Shown: positions 58,529 through 64,000 of the stretch, piece by piece
Layout of the letters: each line of letters begins with the position of its first letter
Position numbering within the stretch: the first letter of the stretch is position 1
Source: Armatimonadota bacterium
GTDB lineage: Bacteria > Armatimonadota > Fimbriimonadia > Fimbriimonadales > Fimbriimonadaceae
NCBI GenBank assembly: GCA_037138755.1
Contig: JBAXHT010000003.1
Location: forward strand, 124,001 to 188,000
DNA: 64,000 bases
Reading direction: 5' to 3'
Notes under the pieces: model-generated
Seen by the model: the letters and a program-made list of their open reading frames with translations, nothing else
Databases searched by the model: none
What the model was told of the DNA's origin: nothing
Position numbers and translations under genes: made by a program

Positions 58529-59860
58529 TTAGCGTCGGCGTTGGAGCTTGCTCATCCGGCTCTGCATCTTGGACATTTGTTTCATGCCTCGACGCATTTC
58601 GTACATCTGTTTGATCAAGTGGTTGACCTCTTCGACCGACGTACCCGAACCCGCAGCAATGCGTTTCCTTCGCGAACCGTTTATTATATCCGGGTTTCCT
58701 CGCTCTTTGCTCGTCATGCTCAGGATGATCGCTTCGGTGCGGTTAATCTGCTTGTCGTTGATGTGCTCCATCGCGTCCTCGGGCAGGGAAGCGGCGAGGC
58801 CGGGGATGAGCTTGAGCATCGATTTCATCGACCCCATCTTCTTCATCATGGTGAAGCTCTGGAGCATCATGTTGAAGTCCATTTGGCCCTTTCCGAAGCC
58901 TTGCTCCATCGACGCCATGTCGTTGGCGTCGAATGCTTTTTCGACCTTCTCAATGAGCCCAAGCACATCGCCCATGCCGAGGATTCGCTGGGCCATTCGG
59001 TCGGGGTGGAAGAGTTCGAGAGCTTCGACCTGCTCACCGACACCAGTAAATCTAACAGGTACGCCGGTCGCTTGGCGGACGCTTAAGATGGCACCGCCAC
59101 GGGTGTCACCGTCGAGCTTGGTGAAGATTGCACCGGTGATGTTGACCCGGGCATGGAACGCCTCGGCAACACTGACCGCTTCTTGACCGGTAGTGGCGTC
59201 CAGGACTAGGAACGATTCGTGGGGGTTTACGGCCTTGTAGATGGCTTCCAGTTCGTCCATGAGCTCGCCGTCGATGGTGGTCCGTCCGGCTGTGTCGACA
59301 ATCAAAACATCATTGAAGAGATATTTACACTTCGCAAGCGCCTCGGCAGCGATCACCGGAGGCTTCGTGCCGTCCATCTTGGTGAATACCGGAACCCCCA
59401 CGGACTCGCCGAGAACTTCTAGCTGCTTGATCGCCGCAGGGCGGGCAATATCGCAAGCGGCGAGCATAGGCTTTTTTCCCTGCTCAAGCAGCCATTTGGC
59501 TAGCTTGGCGGTGGTAGTGGTTTTTCCCGAACCCTGAAGGCCGCACATGAGAATAACGGTCGGCGGCGCAGATCCCCAGTTGAACTTGACGGCTTCACCG
59601 CCAAGCATCTCCTCAAGTTCGTCTTTAACGATCTTGATAATCGTCTGGTCGGCGTTTAGTGATGAGAAGAGTTCTTCGCCAACGGCCTTCTCTTTAACCC
59701 TGGCCATGAACTGCTTGGCGACGCCAAAATTGACGTCCGCTTCGAGTAGAGCAACTCGTACTTCGCGGAGCATTTCGTTGACGTCGTCCTCGCTAAGTTT
59801 GCCTTTTCCGCGCAAACCGGCAAAAACACCCGAAAGTCTTCGCGTTAAGTTGTCAAACAT
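58529..59860 (-). CDS. ffh: Signal recognition particle protein Ffh
   Basis: 443 residues, normal. N domain 1-85, G domain with GLQGSGKTTTTAKLA (G1, about 105-119), DTAGRTTIDGELMDEL (G3), TKLDGDTRGGA (G4) and VGEQVEALELFHPDRMAQRILG, then the Met-rich M domain (QMYEMRRGMKQMSKMQSRM) that holds signal peptides and 4.5S RNA. It delivers nascent membrane proteins to FtsY. First gene of the ffh-rpsP-khpA-rimM group. TACACT lies 9 nt before the ATG. Confidence 0.98.
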   Translation of the reverse strand: MFDNLTRRLSGVFAGLRGKGKLSEDDVNEMLREVRVALLEADVNFGVAKQFMARVKEKAVGEELFSSLNADQTIIKIVKDELEEMLGGEAVKFNWGSAPPTVILMCGLQGSGKTTTTAKLAKWLLEQGKKPMLAACDIARPAAIKQLEVLGESVGVPVFTKMDGTKPPVIAAEALAKCKYLFNDVLIVDTAGRTTIDGELMDELEAIYKAVNPHESFLVLDATTGQEAVSVAEAFHARVNITGAIFTKLDGDTRGGAILSVRQATGVPVRFTGVGEQVEALELFHPDRMAQRILGMGDVLGLIEKVEKAFDANDMASMEQGFGKGQMDFNMMLQSFTMMKKMGSMKSMLKLIPGLAASLPEDAMEHINDKQINRTEAIILSMTSKERGNPDIINGSRRKRIAAGSGTSVEEVNHLIKQMYEMRRGMKQMSKMQSRMSKLQRRR

Positions 59861-59948
59861 ATAGTTAAGAGTGTACCGACGCTGAAACGTTCAGGTTCTT
59901 TGGAACGAATAATACAGTGTTGGCTTCAAAGAAGAAGGGACGCTCAAT

Positions 59949-60149
59949 ATGGCCACGGAGAATGTAGAAATGAAGAAAGCCACTTTTTGGATGCTAGGTG
60001 TCGCCGCAACCGGCGCCCTTGCTTATGCGCTTGCAAAGAAGCTGCGCGCCACAGAAACTTGCGAACTCGGCAAAAGCTGGGTTGATGCCTGCGATGAGGC
60101 AACTAAAAGCTTGCAGTTGAAGCTCGAGACTTATCAGAAGGCTAGCTGA
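59949..60149 (+). CDS. Small single-helix membrane protein
   Basis: 66 residues. AAGAAGGGA is a good ribosome binding site 9 nt before the ATG. A hydrophobic helix at about 11-28 (FWMLGVAATGALAYALAKKL) is followed by an amphipathic helix with Cys36 and Cys45. No family is recognised. It is divergent from ffh and converges with the gene at 60186. The clear ribosome binding site and helix make it a likely real gene. Confidence 0.7.
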   Translation: MATENVEMKKATFWMLGVAATGALAYALAKKLRATETCELGKSWVDACDEATKSLQLKLETYQKAS

Positions 60150-60185
60150 TTCTTCTGAAATAGCTTCAAGCGCTAATCCTGTATC

Positions 60186-60791
60186 TTAGAGTATTCCGCC
60201 GAATTCAAACGCCAGCGAAGAGAAACTCAGGGGTCCAGAATTTGGATGGACGCTCCAGCGGATTCCAAAACGCGCCCGGTTAGTGTTCTCGAAGCCGATC
60301 ATGCTCGAGTAAGACATCCCTTGCGAAGAATAGCCACTGCTCAAATTGCTCCCAAAAATCTTATAAGTGTTGTGCTGGATTCCGAAAGCAATGAAAGGAA
60401 CTAGAGGCTTCTTTGTCGCGAAAACTTTCGATTCAGATTGTCTTAGGCGATATGGGCTACCAATCGATTGAGTCCACTCGAGACCCAGTGAGTAGGAAAA
60501 GAACTCAGACCTGTCGAGGTCAAACAAGTTAATCGGTTCCTCTTGTAAGTCGCGTACTTTGTAGCTGAATCCGAGCTTCCATTGAGTTCGTTCCCCTCTA
60601 AGTGAAAAACGGGCCGGCGAGAAGAGATCGATGCCGGAGAAACCTGGGCCGATCACGTCCCGTGTTCGTGAACTGAGCGGCTTTACAATCGTAAAGACTC
60701 CAGACGACTCGACGTTGGCGTTCACGTATACAATCTCAATCTCGGGTCGCTCCAAGTTGTCGATCTTGGGAATATCGTTGAGCGTGATCAT
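60186..60791 (-). CDS. Hypothetical beta-strand-rich protein, possibly outer-membrane related
   Basis: 201 residues. A TAG lies directly before the ATG in frame, so the start is fixed at or after 60791. There is no signal peptide. The sequence alternates polar and hydrophobic residues (WKLGFSYKVRDL; FFSYSLGLEWTQSIG; FGIRWSVH) and ends LAFEFGGIL, like a small beta-barrel. Together with the OMP-like gene just upstream it may have formed one larger protein whose signal region was lost, but no frameshift can be shown. TAGAAG stands 8 nt before the ATG. Confidence 0.6.
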   Translation of the reverse strand: MITLNDIPKIDNLERPEIEIVYVNANVESSGVFTIVKPLSSRTRDVIGPGFSGIDLFSPARFSLRGERTQWKLGFSYKVRDLQEEPINLFDLDRSEFFSYSLGLEWTQSIGSPYRLRQSESKVFATKKPLVPFIAFGIQHNTYKIFGSNLSSGYSSQGMSYSSMIGFENTNRARFGIRWSVHPNSGPLSFSSLAFEFGGIL

Positions 60792-60872
60792 CTATTCAAC
60801 TTCTACGCAGCCAGACGACTTACTTCGATATCGCAGGGTACTGATTCATTGCTTTCTGTGAACGAGACCTTT

Positions 60873-60899
60873 GAACTTGAACTCGAACTCGAACTCGAA
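60873..60899. repeat. Hexanucleotide tandem repeat GAACT(C/T)
   Basis: Four and a half tandem copies of GAACTT/GAACTC in the 126-bp intergenic stretch between two minus-strand genes. A possible slippage-prone tract. Confidence 0.75.
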
Positions 60900-60917
60900 A
60901 GGACTGCATGCCCGACC

Positions 60918-62051
60918 TCAAAAGCTCTTCACGATGTCGAATCTAAATCCGCTGACTTTGCCAAATGCGTTACCGGGCTGAACGCCCTGGATTAAGCCAA
61001 GTTTCAGCCACATTCCGTCCGACCAACTTCCGTTCTTTAGCAGAGTCGGTCGCTGCAACGGAATAAAGCCTCCAATGTCAAAGGCGGGTTCAAACTGCCT
61101 CGTGCCGAACTGGTTAGCTGTTGAAGAAGGGAAGTAGTAGAGGTTCAAACCAAGATTGAACTTCGTGAACCCCGACGCATCAAAAGCCACAGGAATGTTG
61201 ATACCTGCTGCTCCGTAGATGCCTGAACCGGGATCGGCTCCGCCCGTGGTGTTGGAGTCCACCCGAAGTTGCCGGGTGAAGTAGATCCCGCTCGTAGAGC
61301 TAAAGCGCGGCGAGACTTCCCCCTTGTAGTTAAACGGATACTCCGGCCCGAAGAAACTCGTCTTCTCGTATCCGGCCGTTAGCATTTGCGAGGTTCCAAG
61401 TTGACTGCTCGCGGCCTGAAGTTTAACGTTTTTCGCCGGAAAGAAATCCAAACCGACGTTCGCCTGCTTGTCTTTCATATTCGTCGACAGCACGCCATTG
61501 AGCCTCAATTTCGAATTGAGGGGCATGTTCAGACCGATCTGGTAGACGCCACCGGTAGAGCCGTCAGTAAGTTGAGCTGCGGGCTGAAATCCTAGAAGAG
61601 TGAATGAAGATGGCCCTTGGGTGCCCACAGAGTCTCCGTATGTGATGCCGCCCTTGTAGACCTCTTGCCCTCCAAATTCGAGTCTAGGAACCTCCTCGAC
61701 TGCCTTACCCAGGTAGATGATCAGCTGCTCAGATGGCTCATCGAATTTAACTGCAACCACTGGAATCGATTTCGACAAAGTCGACGCTTTCCAGAACTTC
61801 GCGTCGAGGATGTTTAATGGAGCACTCTCTTTGGTTCGATTGTCAACTAGGGGTCCCTTCAACAAACTTGAATGGATCACAACCGCAGCAACACCTGTAC
61901 TCTCGCTGGCTGGCTGAACCTGAACCAGCTTGAATTGCCTCAAGATCAATGGTGGTTGATAAGATTCTTGGCCACCTCCAATGGTGATTTTTTGCTGAGC
62001 AAACACACTTGTAGCCAAACAAAAGCAAACTAGAACTGCGCTACATTTCAT
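60918..62051 (-). CDS. Exported beta-barrel-like outer membrane protein
   Basis: 377 residues from ATG 62051, where a signal peptide (MKCSAVLVCFCLATSVFAQ) starts; the frame is open to 62150 without support. After a globular N-terminal part (about 20-140) come some ten alternating strands (YQIGLNMPLNSKLRLNGVLS; GTSQMLTAGYEKTSFFG; FTKFNLGLNLYYFPSS), and the protein ends FRFDIVKSF, the terminal Phe being the classic BAM recognition signal. No exact family is recognised. TATAGT lies 7 nt before the ATG, so a leaderless mRNA is likely. Confidence 0.75.
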   Translation of the reverse strand: MKCSAVLVCFCLATSVFAQQKITIGGGQESYQPPLILRQFKLVQVQPASESTGVAAVVIHSSLLKGPLVDNRTKESAPLNILDAKFWKASTLSKSIPVVAVKFDEPSEQLIIYLGKAVEEVPRLEFGGQEVYKGGITYGDSVGTQGPSSFTLLGFQPAAQLTDGSTGGVYQIGLNMPLNSKLRLNGVLSTNMKDKQANVGLDFFPAKNVKLQAASSQLGTSQMLTAGYEKTSFFGPEYPFNYKGEVSPRFSSTSGIYFTRQLRVDSNTTGGADPGSGIYGAAGINIPVAFDASGFTKFNLGLNLYYFPSSTANQFGTRQFEPAFDIGGFIPLQRPTLLKNGSWSDGMWLKLGLIQGVQPGNAFGKVSGFRFDIVKSF

Positions 62052-62058
62052 AGGAAGC

Positions 62059-62064
62059 ACTATA
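62059..62064 (-). promoter_or_regulatory. Probable -10 box (TATAGT) for leaderless OMP gene
   Basis: On the minus strand TATAGT is followed by GCTTCCT and ATG 62051. Confidence 0.6.
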
Positions 62065-62180
62065 CATCTCAAGCCGAAGCAGAAGGATATGCATACGTTC
62101 CGATAATCATTATTATGACTCTTTATGTTGAATCGGAACAGAGTATGCATTTCCTGTTCCGAGTTCCAGCATCTGCTGGG

Positions 62181-63062
62181 CTATCGAATTCGCTTTTCAG
62201 CCAGAGCCAACAAATACTGGCCGTAGTGCGTCTTTTGAAGCGGTCTGCTAATCTCGGTGAGGTGCTGTGCGGAAATCCAGCCTCGACGGAACGCGATTTC
62301 CTCTGGACAACACACCATCAGCCCCTGGCGTTGCTCAACAGATTCGACAAACTGAGATGCTTGCAGCATCGACTCGTGCGAGCCAGTGTCAAGCCAGGCG
62401 TACCCTCGGCCCATGACCTCAACGCTCATCGAACCCTCTTCGAGGAACAACCGGTTGAGATCAGTAATCTCCAACTCGCCCCTGGCCGACGGCTTGAGGT
62501 CCCGAGCCTTGGCGATGACCGAGTTGTCATAAAAGTACAGCCCCGTCACCGCAAAATTGGATTTGGGCGCCTTGGGTTTCTCTTCGAGTCCAATTGCTTT
62601 TCCGTTTTCGTCAAACTCGACAACGCCATAAATGGACGCGTCCCTGACCGGATAAGCGAAAACAGTCGCTCCAACCTCCCGCTGATCTGCGTTCTTAAGA
62701 AGCAACTCTAAATCGTGACCAAAGAAGATGTTGTCCCCAAGCACTAGCACAGCGGGGTCCTCGCCGACGAAGGAGGCACCAATATGGAAGGCCTGCGCCA
62801 GCCCATCTGGCGACGGTTGAACGGTGAATTGAAGAGAAATTCCCCATTGAGACCCGTCCCCCAGCAGGCGCTGGAATGCCGCCTGATCCTCGGGTGTGGT
62901 GATGATCAAAATCTCTTTGACTCCGGCCAGCATGAGAACGCTGAGCGGATAATAGATCATCGGCTTGTTGTAGATTGGGCAGAGCTGTTTGCTTGTCCCG
63001 AGAGTTACTGGATACAAACGGGTTCCCGAACCACCGGCGAGAATGATGCCTTTTCGCGCCAT
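62181..63062 (-). CDS. rmlA: Glucose-1-phosphate thymidylyltransferase
   Basis: 293 residues, the standard RmlA length. It makes dTDP-glucose from dTTP and glucose-1-phosphate. The nucleotide-binding start is [16 protein letters not shown] (5-20), followed by [32 protein letters not shown] and the sugar site [22 protein letters not shown]. Its ATG shares one base with the rmlB stop (TGATG). The pair gives the first two steps toward dTDP-rhamnose or related sugars; rmlC and rmlD are not downstream in the window. Confidence 0.97.
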   Translation of the reverse strand: MARKGIILAGGSGTRLYPVTLGTSKQLCPIYNKPMIYYPLSVLMLAGVKEILIITTPEDQAAFQRLLGDGSQWGISLQFTVQPSPDGLAQAFHIGASFVGEDPAVLVLGDNIFFGHDLELLLKNADQREVGATVFAYPVRDASIYGVVEFDENGKAIGLEEKPKAPKSNFAVTGLYFYDNSVIAKARDLKPSARGELEITDLNRLFLEEGSMSVEVMGRGYAWLDTGSHESMLQASQFVESVEQRQGLMVCCPEEIAFRRGWISAQHLTEISRPLQKTHYGQYLLALAEKRIR

Positions 63063-64000
63063 CAGTTTCGCCCCGCGTAGTTTGTCTCAAGCCATTTCTG
63101 ATAATCACCGGACTTCACGTCCGCGACCCATGAATCATTCTCTAGGTACCACTGAATTGTCTTGCGGATACCGGTGTCGAAGGTCTCGGTTGGCTCCCAT
63201 CCGAGCTCGTCCCGAAGTTTTGAGGCGTCGATCGCGTAACGCCAATCGTGCCCAGGGCGGTCAGCGACATACGTGATCAGATGAGAAAGATCGCCCTTCC
63301 CCGTTTCTTCTCCCATAAGCCGGCAGATGGTTTTGACAACGTCAATATTCTTCTGCTCAGCGTTGCCGCCAATGTTGTAGGTCTCCCCTTCCCTTCCTCG
63401 GTCCACGACCGCCATGATCGCCGAGTTGTGATCGTCCACGTAGAGCCAATCACGAGTGTTGAGTCCTTGACCGTACACGGGCAAGGGCTTCCCTTCTAGG
63501 CAGTTCAGAATCATGAGCGGAACAAGCTTTTCAGGGAATTGACGTGGGCCGTAGTTGTTCGAGCAATTCGTGATCGTGACGGGGAGCTTATACGTTCGGT
63601 TGTACGCCCGAACCAAGTGGTCAGAAGCTGCTTTTGAAGCTGAATAAGGGGATGACGGATCGTAAGAGGTGGTCTCGACAAAGAAGCCTTCTTCTCCTAG
63701 CGAGCCATAGACCTCGTCGGTGGAGACGTGGTGGAAGCGGAAGACTCCTTTCTGCTTTGCGGCCTCCAGAAGGTTAAAGGTGCCGACGATGTTGGATTGA
63801 ATGAACTCGGCTGGCCCGGTGATGGATCGATCAACATGGGATTCGGCGGCGAAGTGGATGATGACATCCGGTGCGTACTCAGTGACTAACTCCATCGTGG
63901 CGGCAAAGTCGACGAGATCCAGTCTTGAGAACTGGTAGTTCGGCGATGCATCGATCGGACTAAGTGAGGCCATATTGCTTGCGTACGATAGCTTGTCGAT
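63062..64000 (-). CDS. rmlB: dTDP-glucose 4,6-dehydratase (N-terminus beyond window)
   Basis: The frame is open to the right edge; 312 residues are visible, beginning [17 protein letters not shown], the second-strand region of the NAD-binding fold (homologues: LDKLTYAGN). The GxxGFIG loop lies outside the window. Seen are [12 protein letters not shown], the STDEVYG segment, catalytic YSASK ([17 protein letters not shown]), [17 protein letters not shown] and [12 protein letters not shown]. It converts dTDP-glucose to the 4-keto-6-deoxy form. An internal ATG at 63973 is not the true start. Confidence 0.96.
   Translation of the reverse strand: MDKLSYASNMASLSPIDASPNYQFSRLDLVDFAATMELVTEYAPDVIIHFAAESHVDRSITGPAEFIQSNIVGTFNLLEAAKQKGVFRFHHVSTDEVYGSLGEEGFFVETTSYDPSSPYSASKAASDHLVRAYNRTYKLPVTITNCSNNYGPRQFPEKLVPLMILNCLEGKPLPVYGQGLNTRDWLYVDDHNSAIMAVVDRGREGETYNIGGNAEQKNIDVVKTICRLMGEETGKGDLSHLITYVADRPGHDWRYAIDASKLRDELGWEPTETFDTGIRKTIQWYLENDSWVADVKSGDYQKWLETNYAGRN

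Noticed and set aside
57629-59086. 485-codon plus-strand frame opposite rimM, khpA, rpsP and ffh
   Set aside because: It runs across four certain genes on the other strand; an antisense artefact of codon bias.
60832-60911. 29-codon basic peptide frame over the hexanucleotide repeat (minus strand)
   Set aside because: Arg/Val/Gln pattern is a direct product of the repeat; no ribosome binding site.
1-64000. tRNA, rRNA, tmRNA, CRISPR array or intact insertion sequence
   Set aside because: No cloverleaf with a T-loop GGTTCGAATCC-type arm between genes, no spaced identical repeats, and no transposase-like frame were found by reading; a tRNAscan or Infernal run could overturn this.

Overview
The window looks like chromosomal DNA from a diderm bacterium of the Armatimonadota, most likely near Fimbriimonas. 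This is inference, not a database result. The support is a prepilin-like gene with the TLIELLVVIAII...FPVFAQAKA start typical of that group, several lipoproteins, an LptD-like protein, an outer-membrane-type protein ending in Phe, meso-DAP-type peptidoglycan recycling (Mpl) and frequent 4-nt stop/start overlaps. I saw no rRNA, tRNA, CRISPR array, phage or intact insertion sequence.

Layout. 1-9 kb: the end of a c-type cytochrome, a secreted STN-like/coiled-coil protein, a DUF423 protein, then on the minus strand uppS, frr, pyrH, a zinc-ribbon protein, an STN-bearing membrane protein next to an ECF sigma factor, a GT39-like glycosyltransferase, and a divergent LolA-like/thioredoxin fusion. 9-16 kb: E1 alpha and beta of a 2-oxoacid dehydrogenase, then a Liv-type branched-chain amino-acid ABC transporter with an unusual LivH and no LivF. 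16-24 kb: a TPR protein, aspartyl protease with PDZ, a dicarboxylate symporter, an ArgC-like remnant, an M16 protease pair and an orphan BMP lipoprotein. 24-34 kb: fatty-acid desaturase, PPK2, PAS-GGDEF protein, a three-gene hydrolase operon and a Thr/Ser-linker lipoprotein. 34-39 kb: a complete BMP-type nucleoside ABC transporter whose last overlapping gene is a double 6-pyruvoyl-tetrahydropterin-synthase-like protein. 39-47 kb: glycogen debranching enzyme, LptD-like protein divergent from an ECF sigma/ZAS anti-sigma pair, M32 carboxypeptidase, glutathione peroxidase, mpl, then a 436-bp gene-free stretch with degenerate repeats. 47-56 kb: pyrE, lysS, prepilin, a GT26/cobalamin adenosyltransferase/LolA-like operon, and feoA-feoB ending in a PhnZ-like HD-domain protein. 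56-64 kb: a GT4 glycosyltransferase, the ffh-rpsP-khpA-rimM translation operon, small and beta-barrel-like membrane proteins, and rmlB-rmlA (rmlB runs off the right edge).

A theme the gene list does not show is the promoter layout. At least nine genes have a TANNNT hexamer (TAGAAT, TAAACT, TATAGT or TATGCT) ending exactly 6-7 nt before the ATG, mostly with no useful Shine-Dalgarno. That geometry puts the transcription start at or next to the A of ATG, so leaderless mRNAs are probably common here. The most distinctive gene-level finding is the translationally coupled BMP transporter and tandem PTPS gene, in which only the second PTPS domain keeps the catalytic residues. I found no single fully novel defence or mobile system.
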